Below are positions 34,284 through 49,200 of a DNA stretch of 64,000 nt, one piece after another. A model generated the notes under the pieces. The model made no database searches. It had not been told where the DNA came from and saw only the letters and a program-made list of their open reading frames with translations. Position numbers and translations under genes: made by a program. The first letter of the stretch is position 1. Each line of letters opens with the position of its first letter. This stretch comes from Struthio camelus (lineage: Eukaryota; Chordata; Aves; Struthioniformes; Struthionidae): positions 204,870,640 through 204,934,639 of the forward strand of contig NC_090942.1 in the NCBI RefSeq assembly GCF_040807025.1, read 5' to 3'.

Positions 34284-36220
34284 AGTCTGTTGACATTGAT
34301 ACCTGTTGTTGATGGTCCACGGAGAGCTGACTGACTTTGTGAGCTTAATTTCCCTTTATATCTTGCTACTGGAGTGACATCCAAGACTGTTAATACGTTC
34401 TCTACGCTTTTTATATTGCTCTTCCCCACTAGCAATGGCTACAGTAGCCAATAGGATATAACGCAGTTGAAAGGGAAGAGCAATCATGGTGCAGCTGAGA
34501 ACGTCTCAATTTCTTGTTGCTTCACACCTACGGAAACATTGGTCCCAGAAGAGAAGACTGACTTTAGAAAGGTACTTGAGTTTCACACCTATAACTTCTG
34601 ACAGGGAGGACTTGAAAACTTTGAGAATTTATTAAAATTTTGGCAAAAAAAAAAAAGAAAAGAAGGGGCAAGGCTTTTACAGAGAGATTTTGTAAAACAC
34701 CCCACTCCCCTTGGCCCTCCTGCTGCTTTTTTAATTAGTTTTACTTCCACCCAGCAAGGAGGGTAATGAGAGCCTCTTTCATTCTGTTTGTTTGGTTTTC
34801 CAGTTTTTTAAGACTGTGCCTGTCTTCAATGCAGGGAACAGTTTGCTATGCTCATTTCTTTTTCTTATAGCTGGTTTTCACAGGCTCTGACTGTTTTTCA
34901 GTGGGTCTGCTGCACTTTTCATGGCATGGGAAAGAGAGACAGGAGAGAGGAACATGACTGGTGCCAGCAGGGCTGGAAGTGGGATGTAGTGGGGGGCAGT
35001 CCCTGTGGCCCCCCCGGTTCAGCTACTTAGCCCCTTATGCCATTCACCACTTAGCAACGTTTCAATAGCTTGCACTGAATTTATTTACTGGCAGATGTCC
35101 CGGTGAAGCAGACATGGCATTTATCAGGTGCCAGTTAGCAACCTCCGCTACCTTTGCCAGTAAATTGAACAGCCACTACTGTATTAGGAAAAGCATATTA
35201 TATACATAACACCTATTAATAGTCTTATCTCTGTCTACAGTGAACCAGTGTGAAACGTTCAGGCTTCTACCCAAGCTGTGAATTCAAAATGCTGCTCTGG
35301 TAGACCACAGGGCAGAAAAACAGTCTTACACTAGCTGCAAATGCAATATAACTTTGCAACTATCTGCACTAAAGCTCCAGGTGATAAAGATCGTTCCTGA
35401 AAACATTCATCACGCTTGGCACTGCCTGACATTACTGTCCTTGTCTGAGTGACAGCTGTTCCCTTTTCATCCCCCTGCATCACAGGTTGAAGGATATGCT
35501 GTTCCCCAGGGATGGTTTTCGCCCTCCATCTGACAGAAGTCTGCCTGTGCCTTTCTCTGACCCAAACCTCCTTCCTACCTGCTTTGTATTCCAGGTCAAT
35601 CATCAGTGTTAGTGGCGCTAAATGCTGTCTAGCCGTCCATCACAACACACTCAGGGCATCCATTATGATATGATTCATTTGAGCAATCTATGTTCATTAT
35701 CATTCTCCCCCTATTGCAGCGTAAAGTAACCCTGCCTTGTAAGGTCTCTGTTCTTCCCAAAGCTGGCTTTGCTATCATTGTGTCTTCTGCCATATCTGCT
35801 TGTTTACTTCTTAATGCTTTGCAGGGTGTTGTCCTTCTTCATATCTTTTGGCTGTGCCATTCATACTGGAAAACAGTTACTAGGAACTAATATGCAATCA
35901 ATTGTTACTGTGCTCCCAGCTTCAGAAAGCCTGCTTTGCAATATAGCCCATGCCTTCACCATGCTGAAGACGTTAAAAACATTAACCTTGGTCCTCTCTC
36001 CCAAGTCCTTATTCTACTGCCACCAAGAAGAGGAGTTAGGATTCTTAAAAGAACAGGAGGAGGCTGTGATTTTTCAGCCTTCTGCTTTTCTTTGCTGTTA
36101 AGCTAAATGAATCCCACCTGATTTCTCTACTGACCTGATAATGCTGCCAGGTGAGTGCTGTGTGCAGCTGTCGAATGCGGTTATGCACACTTGGAGGTAC
36201 TTATTCTGGAAGGTTTGTCT

Positions 36221-36240
36221 CCCCCCCCCCCCCCCCCCCC
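36221..36240. repeat. homopolymer run of 20 C
   Basis: Twenty consecutive C on the plus strand. Runs of this length are prone to sequencing and assembly length errors. Confidence 0.95.
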
Positions 36241-39200
36241 TTCAGATGCAGCAGGATTTTTCATATGATTAAATCATGTCTGCCCAGCCAGTGCACTGGG
36301 AAGGGAGAAGATACAGGAAGCCTCTATTTCCAGCCCAGATACTGTTACTAGGAATGAGAGGCCAGAAATAGGTGGGGACACTCCAAGAACATGACAAGGA
36401 AATAAGCTGACCCTAGGGCTCAGGAGCTCATGAGACCTCTTTGAGTCTGGGACACTAGTCTCGCCCTTGACTGGGACCTCCAATTTCCCATTAGAAGGAA
36501 CAGAGAATGAATACGCCACAAAGCTGTCCTGGATCTGTCACCAAGCCACTGCTTGTTTCCTCTGCAGCAAAGAAGATGCAGTTGCCTGCAGTATCTTTCA
36601 GGCCAGCCAAAGAAGAGAAGTTCTGGGATCCTCTGCTCAAACCATGTCCCCCTTCTGCTACGCAGCAGCTCTAATTCACTGTTATGCTCTTTGCAGTTAC
36701 AGCAAGGGATGGACAAACCCACATGATCTGCAATTTGTTAGAAAAGCCTCTGGATTATTTCCTTCTCAAATCAGGGTGGGGTATTCAAAGGTCAGTACAT
36801 TCTGTTGTATTTAGGGCTAAATTATTTCAATGGTGGTTTGGCATATCTACTGACAATTGACTCTTACCAATAAGTTGGTATAAATCTGGCCAAATGAAAA
36901 CAGTCACTTCTAGTATGGGGCATTTAGATTTGTATATGGACCAGAATTTGACAGAAAAATCTTGATAATCAGTAAACCCATATATTTCAATAACCGTATG
37001 ACTCATTTTGGTTTTTGAGAGCTAAGTTCTCCTCTCCCTGCAAGTGAGAATCAATGCTGTGGCCTTTTTATACACCTAGGAACAGAAAGAACATTAGCTT
37101 CCTTTGCCTCCATCGCACTGCGAGTGACTGCATTTTTCATGTTAGGGAAGAGGTACAGGTTGCAACAACAAAATAGAGAGGGAAGGAGGTGAGAATAAAA
37201 AGCACATACCTCTCAGGAGAAAAGCAGAGGGAACACATAGAAAAGTTGTGCTTGGCTGCTCTGGTGCACTCCTCTCCCCAACAGTGCCCTTTCTAATCAC
37301 AGTGCATGCTTATATAGCTTTCCTCTCTGACACATTCATTCAGGCTACTGAGTTAGCCAAGAGAGGCAGTGTGGGTAAATGAGGAGCTACTACACTGCTT
37401 GGTGAGTTTTGGATCTGTCACAGACCCACCGCTTGTTTCCTGCCTGCTTCCTTTCCTGTCTTTGTCTTATTCATCTTTGGGGCACTGCCTAAGGTCCAAA
37501 TGGTGGTTTAGACATTGACAATTCACATCCTTAAGGCTGCCACTGCAAGCTGCATGTGACACAGCTGTGCGGCTGAGCGCTCTTTCACGGGGTTTGAGCT
37601 GTCCCTGGCTGCTGCCTTTGCATGCTCAACTTCTCAGGGAACCTGGAGGAGTCATCGAGGCCATCCTGCCATCCCAGTCAAGGTGGTCTTACATATCCTA
37701 GACTCTGTATGTATAGAGTGTAACATAGGGGAAAGCTGATCTGGACTGGACCCAACAGATGTTGCCTACTAGAACTGATAAACAACAGCAAGGTGACTAT
37801 GGTCCACATACCAAGCTTAAAAAAAGAAATGTGAATATTTGGTTTCTGTTACTGCTGTAGGTGAAAACATGGATTTAGTTGTACAGACTTGGGCACTCAT
37901 GTTAGAGAGTTTTGGCCATGAAAGCCAAGAATGAGTGCAGCAGTTTCACCTTTTCAGCTACTGCAACTTCAATCTCTACTAAAAAAAAAAGAAAAACTGT
38001 GGGTTGAGTATGACACAGCATTTAGCAGTTTTCTTTTCCTTTTCCTTGGCCTTCTCTGTTAAAAACCTCTTGATAGGAAAATGAGAGCTATTAGCAACTC
38101 ATGAGAATCTGTGGCTGGTAAATAGAATTACAGCTTTGAGAAGAAATACTGCTGATATTATAGTGCAGGTGAGTGGCATGGCAACAGAAGCAGATTAAAA
38201 TACTATGTTATTTCAGCAGGTGAATTCCTAGAATATGATCAAGGAAGCTGTCACAACCTGATTGAGATCCTCACTGAATGATATGTGCAGAAAGATGGTA
38301 ACATATAGCCTGTACAGACACATAAACTATAAGCATCTTCCTTGCATTTAATATGTTTTGATCTGAGCTCCAGCAATGCACTATTACGCTAGGCAGAGTG
38401 TGTTTTGTGTGTGTGACTGGGGTCCAGAGTTGTAAAGATGGGTTTTGGTTGGCATCCTTCATTCAAAAGGCACTGTCTAAGCTCACATTAATCTCCACTT
38501 ATTCTAGTAGCTGCTCCCTAGCATACAAAAATCTTCTGACTGATTCAGTTGGCTATGAAGGCAAATATTCCAGATGAAAATATCTGTAGCATATGTAGCT
38601 CCCCCTGCCTCAAGAATGCTGAAATCAGCCCAAGTGCCAGAGATGCTCCTTAAAATATTAAATACACAAATATTTTACAAATATTATTTTAGCTGTGAAT
38701 AATAACCTGGTAGTGTCCGGGAGATGCAGGCAATTTACATCTTTTCTTTCCATATGAGTTGTTGTGCTGCATCTTCCAGATGCCAAATAAATTATTAATC
38801 AAGTTTGAAATATATGCTTGAGCCTTCCTTCCTGAAAGGTGATGCTAATTACCAGATGGATTTGCCATGTAAGTCACACTGCCACTAAAAAACTGATCAG
38901 CATCATTCACCATGGTTTTATAGTGTTCAGAGTTTATATGTCTAGCTTGGAATATGTTGCAAATGTGCAATAATTCCTGCTCTTTCATTGTCCCTATGCC
39001 TACTGTGCACCATGAAGTGCATTTGTCCCAGTGTGGGTACAGTGACACACATGGGCACGCTAGATTCTTTATACATTGAATTCTGCAGGGCAGGCAGCAG
39101 AACTGAGACTAAAATCCGGACAGAGAAGCATGAGGGTGCTGGGGTTAGACAGTCCCAAGGGCAGATAAAGAGAAAAGATATTCTGGATGTTTTGGGGACA

Positions 39201-40329
39201 GAGGCTAGTAGCGCTATGGGGACATGGATAAACTTTGCTTCTCTCTTTTACCATAAGGACTCTGGGCAGTGGAGTCCAGGCACCTTCACTGATGGCAGAG
39301 AGAGGCATGAGAGGGAGTGAGCACAGAGGAAAACAGGGGCACAGAGGTCAGAAAGCCAATCTAGAGACGTGAAGCTGAGGGCTCTCCTGCTCAAAAGAAG
39401 TGGACTCCAAGAGCTCCACAATATAAGCAAATCCAGCAAGAAGGGTTGAAGACTGCTGTCAACTAGCTGATCTTGTAAAAGCGTCTTCTAACACAAAGAC
39501 AATTCCCATGCCTTACTTTCCAACTAGAGGCTAATAAACGGGAAAACATTACTGTACCTCAGCTTATTGTTATTTAGGCCGTATCCTGTGCCCTGAAGCT
39601 TGATTCACATTCAAATATTGATCAAACTAGAGGTGTGGAGTTGTGTCCTTATGTCTCCACAATCCCAGTGTCTATGCAGGGGGCCGACCCGTGGAAATCA
39701 GAGCTGAGAAAAGTGGTGCTAAACACTTCCGAAAGCAACCTGGCCTCTGGTGGTCTCCAGAAACAGGGTCTCTTGAGGTCCCCCACTGCCATTCCAGCGT
39801 GGAAGGGGACAAAGGCTACGGGAATTACATACCCAACCAGATAACTTTTCTGTGCTACAGGGAGGAAGGAAGGAAGAAACCAAGTGCTCTCCCTGCTGAT
39901 TCTGCTGCTGCTTTCTTTTAAAACACATTTAAAGTAATACTTCAGCTGTCCAATTCTACCCTGAGTATTTTATATCAATGGAAATACACTATAACAACCA
40001 GAAAGCACACCACATAACCCACAAAGATATTCATATACAACGTATCTTGAGACCCACAACGCTATTTCTCCAGTCTTCTGCATGTCCCCAGCTCCCTATA
40101 CCTCAGAATCATCCCTTGGCATCCTGCTTAGCAGGTAAGAAATCAGGCTCAACCTCTATGATCCAGAGCCAGGAGCATCCTTGGTACATCCTTGCTGCCA
40201 AGCCCTCCTCTATTAATCCAAGGTTTCTCATGTATATGCGTATCGTTAGGAATTCAGCCAGATAAAAGCCCAGCAAAAAAGTACCAATGAATTTTCCCAC
40301 CCCTTTACCCAATTGGAGCAGGGTACAGT

Positions 40330-40480
40330 GTATATTCCTTCAGCGTGACCATCACCTTGTGTTAGGTGCTATATTAATGAAAGTACAAAAAGCCGTGGTC
40401 CCAAACAACTTACAATCTAGATATAAATTAAGAGCCAACACATAGAAAGAGTTGAGAGATGGAGGGAAGAACATAATGAA
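40330..40480. repeat. ancient amniote interspersed-repeat relic (possible)
   Basis: The text ttaggtgctatatt...cttacaatctagatataa resembles the widespread tetrapod repeat with 'gcactgtac...ccc...agcttacaatctaa'. It is very diverged, so the family assignment (LINE/SINE of the L2, L3 or CR1 type) is uncertain. Confidence 0.4.
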
Positions 40481-43134
40481 ATTGCAATATCAGGCTGTCA
40501 AGTGGGGGTCCTGGTGCACTGTTGCCTACTCACTGTGAAGATTTTTATGGGCATAACAGCAAAGCAGAAGTCAAGGCATTTTTACAATTCATTGTTTATG
40601 GTATAAATATAAATAGATTGTGACAATGAAAAAAAGTCGGTCCTTGTAAACTAGATCACAGACCCTCCATGAAAAGCATAAGCTGGAATCAGCTTATGAC
40701 ATGTATTCTGATTGCTTTCTTTAGACAAAAAAAACTTCCCAATTAAACACTGATGGTATTAATGTAATGAAGGATTTTATATCTTCAAACTCAGTTCTGC
40801 CTGAAATGCTTTGATACATAGGAATATACATCCACACCAACATATACCTTTAGAGCTGTTAAAGAAACTAAATCTCTCTCTTGTACAAGACTGTCTATTG
40901 GTTGTACTGTAGTCTGAGAATGTCTGTTGGTTTTGGCCATTACTCACGGGCAATAGCAAAGCAGTTAGAGCCAATTCCCAGCAATGGAAGAAATATTAGT
41001 TACAAGCCAACATAAATCACCAGGAGATAAATGAAAATGGAAAATTTGGGTTTTCCCTTTATATTTCTCCTCTTTTCTTCTATCACATACTTTATTTCAG
41101 GGAACTGAGAAAGAGAAAAGGCTTCATCAGCCAAACAGAGAACATCTCTGGTGCTTGCAAAGATACTTTAGACCACAGCCACTGTCAAGCAGTCCCCTTT
41201 AGGACACGCAAAGGGAGCTGATCATAGTGAACACTTTGGATACTATATGTGTCCGCTGTGCACCTTGTTTGCTATGGCATGTAGACACTCTAGATCTGAT
41301 CTGCCCTAGAAGCGTTTGGCTGGCCGTGAAAATAATGAAGCCAATGACCTGACAGAGTGATAGAGTACATGAGGCTGTGTGCAAAAAGAGCCATCAAGCA
41401 TTTTTCAGACCTCATGAGGAAGAAGTTTGACGTTTTCATTCTTTTTTGATCCCATTTAAAGAGGTTTTAAAGCCAATTTCATGATCGAAATATAAAGCTC
41501 TCTTGATAGTGATGCTTTGAATAATGAGGGAAGAAATACTATCATTGTAGATTACTTGGTACTAAGCATATTATCATGTTCCATATGATCCCCAGTGATC
41601 TTTCACAAGATACTGATTTTTATCATAGAAAACATGAAAGATATCTTTCTATGGGATCAGAAGCACAAAAGCGTCATTCAAAATGGATCATGAGACACCC
41701 ACATGTAAATTAATGCTAGCATGTCATTCAGATTATTGTTTTGGTTAGGCGATTAATCTGCTTATGTTCCATGGTATCCGGGTTGGATAAGTGATAGGTT
41801 ATCTCTCTTATAATAATATTATTTTATGATTATGATGTTTTCTAAGAAGTGAATAGATCATTATATTTGACGTACAAACACACTTTCAGAGATAGTCCGG
41901 AAGAGACTTCTTGAATAGAATTTCCTTGGCAATTACTATTTCATGCACCATGATACTCCGAACTGCTGTTCCTTGGTCCTGATTGACTGAGAATGCTAAA
42001 AAACAAAAATGAAAGAGGCAAATTCATGTTTTTAGGCATCTTGGAGGCCAGGGAAGTGAATTTCAAGAACAGGACTTGATGTAAACTTGAAGAGAAGCCA
42101 GCTATGTGCTGACCTTACTGACAAACAACCAAGATAAAAGTCGCAAGGGGCAAGAGTGACATTTGGTTATGATCAATTTTATTTATTGTGGAATAAAACA
42201 ATTCTGGGAAATGTTCTGATAAACAGAAACATAATAGTCATCAAACTGTCTGTAACTCCGTATTCAAAAAAGAATGGCAGTTTTCTTCTAGGAGCTGCAG
42301 AGAAAATATCTGGCAGCATTTTTTAGAACAGCTGATTTTAGAAAAATTTAACTTCAGATGGCAGTACCCAAGGTTAGATTTGGCAGGATAACTTAGGGGG
42401 TCTTAAGCCTCACCTATTGCCTCCTTCTTCCCTTTTCCCACTAGCACCGCTTGCCTGCATGAGATTGCTCTGGATTGTGGCATGTGGGCAGCCCTCCTTC
42501 CCTTCAGTGACTCACAGTGGATATGATAAATGGCTTTGGCCTGTTGAAACAAATAGAAAAACTCTCATAGATTTCAAGGAGATTTGGATTGGGTCCCTTT
42601 TCTGTCTTTGGAAGAGATTTCTCCTTGAAGAGAGCCACAAGGTAATGATGTCTGTAGTTGCCTCGCTGGTCTTATCTGCCTGTTGAACCACACTCCAGTA
42701 ATGCTAGACACGCACTCTTGGAAGCCTCTATACCCAAGTTTTACGAGGAAATGCAGTCCTGTGTTCTCCACAAACTTGACCGGTTGCCTACAGGTTTTGA
42801 GCAGAATTGATTCAGATCTAAAGTGAAGGCTCTCCCTGCGCCTATTAATCACTTTCCCTCATGCAGTGTTTTTGCAGCTGCCACCACTTGCACTCCTTGG
42901 GCACTGATCCACCACTATGCACACTCCAAAGTTGCTTGTAATCACTAGTGCTGACTTTTAATCCTATGAAATGGGACAAATTTTCTAGGGCACCTGTAAA
43001 TGATAAGAAGCTTATGCAATTATCCTGACACTTCACTGCACTCTCAGTCAGTTAGCTACTGATTTAGAGTCTACTGATACTTTAGTAATATTCAGATCAA
43101 TCAACTTTCTAATAAATATATTATGTATATCCTT

Positions 43135-43260
43135 TGCTAGGCAGTAAAGCCAGAAGGAGCCGCCGTGATCATCTATTCTGACTCCCGCAGAAGGCTCTGA
43201 GTCAAGACCTGAGGCATGGAAGAATTGCATCATATCTTCTACAAAAACTTCCTCTGTTTG
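43135..43260. repeat. ancient CR1/L3-like 3' relic (possible)
   Basis: Text of the form gccagaaggagccgccgtgatcat followed by ctattctgactcccgcag recalls the old sauropsid repeat with 'ggccagaagggaccattgtgatcatctagtctgacctcc'. The stretch is short and diverged. Confidence 0.45.
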
Positions 43261-46200
43261 CAGTGATGGATAACTTTCTCAAGCCTTGGGAAGCTGTTCT
43301 AACATTACTTAGATCAGCAGCTAAAATCAGATTGTTTTGAGTGAAAAAAAATCCTTTTGAATTTGTAATTACTATGCAATTTGAAACATCTGTAAAAAGA
43401 AAGATAAAAGGGAAGCATTCACATGCATGGAACAGCATATAAAGAATGCAGGTTTCCTTTTATATCCCTATTACTGTGTTTGATCCTCTCCAGTTTCTCT
43501 AATTGCCCTCTGTGTGATTATCTTTTTTTAAGTTAGTGCAGACTAAAATTGCATTGTAATATAGCCACAGCTTTGTATCCAGTAAATCTTAGGGTCAGCA
43601 ACAGAGCTATTTGGAAATTAATACAAACCCATGACAGGTTGTCCCAAAGCAGGAAAAGCATCAGGATGGCTGAAGTGTAAGAAACATCTCTGAATGAACA
43701 ATTTAAATGGATAAGGCATTTAAATAATTACATTCCTTTTCATAGGATTTTGCTGCTGTAGTGGCACAAACGATAAACAACAATTGAAACTCACTTTCTT
43801 GTCTGAGCTGTCCATGACTATATGAAATAATGATCTTTTATTCCAAGAATGAAGTGGCATGGATTACCGTGATTTTTGAAGAAAAACTTCGCCTTACCCA
43901 ATAAAGAAGAGAAGGGGAAGGTTAAGAGGCCATGGGCTCTGTGCACCAGAGGGTGTGGGAGGGGTTGGGTTGTCTCCCTGCTGGAGCCATGTCTCTATCC
44001 TGTACCCAGTGATGCAGCGCAAAAGTCCTCCTGTGCGATATGTGGGCCTCCGGAGAGGATCTTCTCCCCCAGAACAAATTAGGAGGATGTTGTGACCCTT
44101 AGGCACAAATTACTTGCTTGGAGCGAGAAGACACGTTACTGCCTTTAGAGCAAGAGCCCAAGTCTCCATATCACCCTGAGGTAGGCTGCTTAGGAGCAAA
44201 ACTCAGCTAGCACCGCAGTGAAAAGAGCACCAGCAGTGATTTCATTGTGCTCAGCTCATAACAAGAGCAGTAAAAATACACATCTCTGGCAGGCTGTTCT
44301 CCTCACAGTCATTGTGGCATTATATTCTCTTGTGTTAGATAGCTGCTCTGTGAACACAGCAGGAATATTCTTGCTACAAATATGCTCTGCTTTTGTTCAA
44401 TTACTGTTCAGCCTTTGTTACTGCTTGCTATTTTTCCTTGGTGCTGAGGTAGTATTTGGATGCCTCAGCTGAGATGAGGGCTCACATAATAAGAGAAAGA
44501 AGTAGCAGCAGAGCATGAGATGGTGAATGATGCCACAGTGGGCATTTCATTGGAGGGGGCAGAGGGAGCTCACACAGTCGGGTACCTATATCAGAGAGGT
44601 GGTGGCACCACAGAGTCTTTTCTGCCTGCCTGCTGCTGGTGCCAAGGGCACCAGGAGCTCTGTTTCTGACCCTTCACCAGTCTTTCTACATAGAAATGAA
44701 TTATGAATGAACTGAGATGTGAATGATTGAAGCAATTCCTCGATGGAGTGTGGGGAAAATGCGTGCATGAACCAGGGATGGGATCAAGCAGTTTAGCGCA
44801 CCAAGATCACTGGGCTCAGTGAACATTAGACACATTTTAATGGTGCTGCTTCTTCTCACCAAGGGATATAGTCAGTAAGCTTTTGCTGAAACACTTCCAG
44901 ATCATCACTGGGCAATTGCTTTCTTGCAGAAGCAGGTCTTGGGTAGAGGATGAAGATCTTTCAGACAGAACAATAAAAAAGACATAAATGAAAAGGGAAG
45001 GAGGAGTGGACAGATGGTTCAGCAACAATATAAACAGGCTTCACATAGCTTACCCAGAGTGAAACACATAATAATGAGGAGCAGCAGTTATCTCCACTGC
45101 CTGCCTGCCTAACTAGTCAGTCTTTAGGTACATGGGAATCAGTCAAATGTCTATTGCAGAAGAGCATGTACGTTACACAGCATTCACATAGGCAGATAGG
45201 AGATATCCGTCCCCCATAAATTTAAACTGTATGAAAAGATATCATCCAGAAATAGGATAAGCCCAAAAACTGTCTTCTGAATTGTCTTGGCTTGATTTAA
45301 AACTGGGGGAGGAGCAGCAGGCTATGCAGCAAATGTCTTTTGCTGTGAAGATCTATAGAAAAAACATTCTGTGGCCCATTTATACAAATCAAACCACATG
45401 GCAATACCCAGCATTTTCTCCTAACACTGTTAATTAGGAAACCGTTATGACCATTCACTGGATAACGCTCCAAAAAATAATCCTTAGCTCTTGTAAATTC
45501 CATGGTGAGGACTATTAATATCTTCAGTTTACTGTTGCTACCTAACTCAGTTTCATCCTTATCATTTTCTTTTGGGGATTTACTTAAAAAAAACAGAAAA
45601 AGGACAAAGTGTATTACAGCATGTAGTTGGTAATAAGGCTAAGAAAGCATAACAGAAAGTATTGATGGGAAATGCACACCACGTATGTGTGTGCAGTGGA
45701 ATAGCTAGAAGTACATAACAGAATGGTAGTTCTGGTTTCTTTAATACTGCAGTCAACTGCAGTTGTTCCAAGAAGGCACAGGTGCACACGCACACACACA
45801 CATACACAAAACACATAAAATACGAAACTCCCCCTCTGAAAATCAGGCCAATTTGAAGGCATGACCTGGACCTAAAAGAAGGGGGAAAATGGGAAAAGAA
45901 CCAAAATGGTAAGAACTGACTATGCTTGCAAAACCTTGATGATGCTTCTTGATCCGTAAGTTTATGATCTGTCTCACTATGAGAGGATACTTTTTCAGCA
46001 GTGTTTCCAGTCTCTTGCAGAACTTCAGAGAGGATGTTCTGGCCAAAAGTTGGCAGAATTACATTGTTTTCTGTGAAATCTGGAAGACAAAATCTGGAAG
46101 GGCAAAGTATTTGTAGGTGTCTTCCAGGGGAATAACATACTTAGCTCAAGAGAGCCCAAGGGAATTTTATAGAATTATAACTGGCACCTACCCCAAAAGG

Positions 46201-49200
46201 GAAGAGAATAAGCAGAAAGAAGGTCTAAAGACAGAACCAGCGGTGCAAGCTGGCACCGTGGGCAAGGGAGGGATCACCGTTGGATCCCGTTGCAGGGATG
46301 AAGGAGAAGGCAGCTCTGTGGCTGGGAGGGGAGGAAGGTGGGTCTCTGCATGGGGGAGAGGAGAAAGGGACACTTCTCCTGGCAAGGAGGGCAGATAGGG
46401 ACAGTGGTGTCTGGTAGGACCCCAGGAGGTCACGTAGCCTCTGTCGTATGGCAGAAAAGACAGTGGAGGTCGTTGATCAAGTGAGCAGGCAAAACTCGGA
46501 GAACATGACTTATGACCAAGGGAGTAGTGGCCTAAGGGACAGGGCAGGACAAGCTGCAGGGATGCACTGACATGGGCCGTGTAGGGGGAACCACATGGCT
46601 CTCCCTTGGCTAGACTGTGGGATTTACAAAGAAGCTTTTGAAATAAGGAATTCAACTTGAAAAGAAGTGTAAAAGAAGCATGAAAATGTGTAGCAGTCGA
46701 CAGAGACCTTGGCGTGGGTAAAGCAGCAGTCAAAACCTGGTGTGACCCTGTGAGAAGCACTGCCAGCATCACAACCTCTGCCAAGGGTGGGTAGAGCAGC
46801 CCCACCAGCTGCTGCGAGGAGCCGGCATCCTGCTGGTGCAGTGGCAGCACGACGGGCAGCAGGTGGGACCCACACTGGGGTGTGTGTGCGTGGGCCCAGG
46901 GACCTTCTCACCGGTGCTGCGTTAGTGGGTTGCAGGGAGCAACATAGGTTCATGCTGTGTGTGTGACCAGAACTTTTGGGGATTAGCTGTAGAATGGTGC
47001 TTTGAAATTTGTAGCTGTTTATTAAATTTTGTGAGTGTCCAGTATTGTGGTTTACCTGTTGTATTACTGATATTGATCCTGCATATACAGTTCACTAACT
47101 GCTTCGATCCTCATTTGATTTAAGCCACGAATTGTGGATTTTTTTCCCGGCAACAGAGGATAAAGATGCTCTGAAAAAAAAAAAAAGGGGCAAAAGCTCC
47201 CTTGAAGGTGCCCCCCTGTGCTTAGGAAGACTGGACGGGGCAAGAAAGCTGTGGTCTTGAGGCACAGGCGATCCATGAGCAGCCAAACGAAAGATCTGGG
47301 GCTGGATGATACATCCTGATGAGCGGTGAGGCAGCGAGAGGGAGAGCTGGCCCCGCTCGCAGGTTCCCAGCCTCACACCTGCAACTCCCTCTCAGGAGCT
47401 GCTCCGAACTTCCTGCTCTGTGGGCCTCCGAGGAGCATGGTTTGAACCTTGCAGCATGCTTTTGCAGGCATGCAGAAATTTTGTATGTGGCTCGTAGGGC
47501 CAGGCAATTTGCCTGCTTGCAGAGTAGCTTGTGCCTCAAACCCACAACTCACAATAGGCAGAGCAACCGCATTGGCAACTCTGCAGCTTGCCTCCATCTG
47601 TGTCACACCTGGAGTAAGACAGAAAGCCATGCCAGGAGAAATGTGTCCCTCACTGTAGGCCATGCACTGCGCTCAAGCAAAGGCAAATATTGACCATTTC
47701 AGCTCCAGGTGGGCTCTGCTCTTCTTCCTGCAGGCAGAAAGTGAGGACGAGAGGACGCTTGCTTTGCATTCACACCCACAATCCAGACGGTGCATGAAGG
47801 GTGGGCCAGGGGGTTTTATCTTCTTGGGCTGCTGTGCAGCCCTCTAGTCCAGGTGGGAACCTGGCTCTCCTAAGGCTAACTCCCTTTTCATGAAGAGGCA
47901 GGCACCCCTGATGTGTTCAAATTGGCTTAATGGTAGGCTTTATTCGGAGTGTGAAGGTAGCTTGCAGGTGTGCATTGAGCGTGCAACGCTTCAGTGCCCT
48001 AAACAGCTTGCTGCTGCTCTGGGGGTCATGTTGGCAGCCCCCTTTTTGAATATCGAGCACTGAAGGTGATCCACAGGCAAGCTGTCTCCTTTTGCTGGCT
48101 GAAATGAGTGAGTGTGATGAGCTCTTCGGCCCATGCTGCGCCTGAGAAGCATTTATCAGTAAACAGCGTAGCCTGGGCTGACGGGGCGTGATTGAAAAGC
48201 CCTCTGGGTGATCTGGCGTTATTCCTAGTAACATCTTTTGCACCTCTTGCAAGCAGTCACAGAAAGTGAGCAGTCATTTAAAAAGCTAGTAAGAAACGCA
48301 TTCCCCCCTCTTCTGCCTTCCCAGCTTATTTCCCTGAGTCCTAGAGCTAGGAGCACTGTGGACTGCTTGTGACTGGGTCCTTGTACATTGCTCTGACAGC
48401 AAGGACGCATACAGCTAAATAACAGAGCAGCCAGAAACAAAACAGAAGGGAACCGCCGCTCTTTGAAAGATTGTGGTGTCTGGGAGTGAAAAATCAAGGT
48501 AGTTTGTGTCTATCAGGCCTTTTCTTCTGCCCTATTGGAGCTTGAACGGCAAAGTCTGTGCTTTGCTTACAGCTCAGGAAGAAAGGGCTTCACTTTTTCC
48601 TTGGGCCAGGTCTTCAGTCACTGCAAAACAGCTGGGCTACCCTGCATTACAGAGGGCCTGGATTGCTGCACCATTTACACAGCCTCATAACTCACACTTC
48701 ACCCTTGCTTCTCTCCTACAAAGCACTTACATGCAGATTACTACCTGACCTTTTAAAGGCTATTAGTGAAGTTAAAATTAAACACATGTATCTCTGAATG
48801 CAGACACTGCTTCAGCCTGCCCCCCCAATGCAAAGTCTGAACTAGTGCTCAGCACTAAAAAAAGACAGGAGTTTCCAAAACATCCCACAGAACCCAACAG
48901 CCAAGAAAGGGAGAGAGAGGGACAGACAAAAGTCTATGAGCAGACACGTGCAGAAAGGCACAGTGGAAATGGCTAGTAGCCAGTGGAGTGCCTAGTTATG
49001 CTCACTTCCCACCACCACCAAGGCAAATGACAGGAGGAGCTTGCTCTGCTCACTGGGTGAGGGACAGTTGAACAGAGCAGACTAAAGAGAGTTGTGAGAG
49101 GGGGAGCATCACTTCTTACAGAAAGACTTTGAAAGGTAAAATGTAAGTGGTCAGAGAAGCAATAAAGACAGCATTAAACTCCTGCAGGTTTGTGCTCTTG

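Noticed and set aside
33941..34435. 164-codon minus-strand frame rich in Arg, Glu and Gly.
   Set aside because: It is the translation of the purine strand of the simple-sequence tract.
46188..46850. 220-codon minus-strand open frame, one of the longer frames outside CR1.
   Set aside because: Pro/Ser/Leu-rich with no recognisable domain, splice context or conserved motif. It reflects GC-rich composition.
47319..47693. 124-codon plus-strand frame in a GC-richer patch that might be a CpG-rich first exon.
   Set aside because: Other frames are equally open on both strands, there is no dense CpG island, and there is no recognisable protein.
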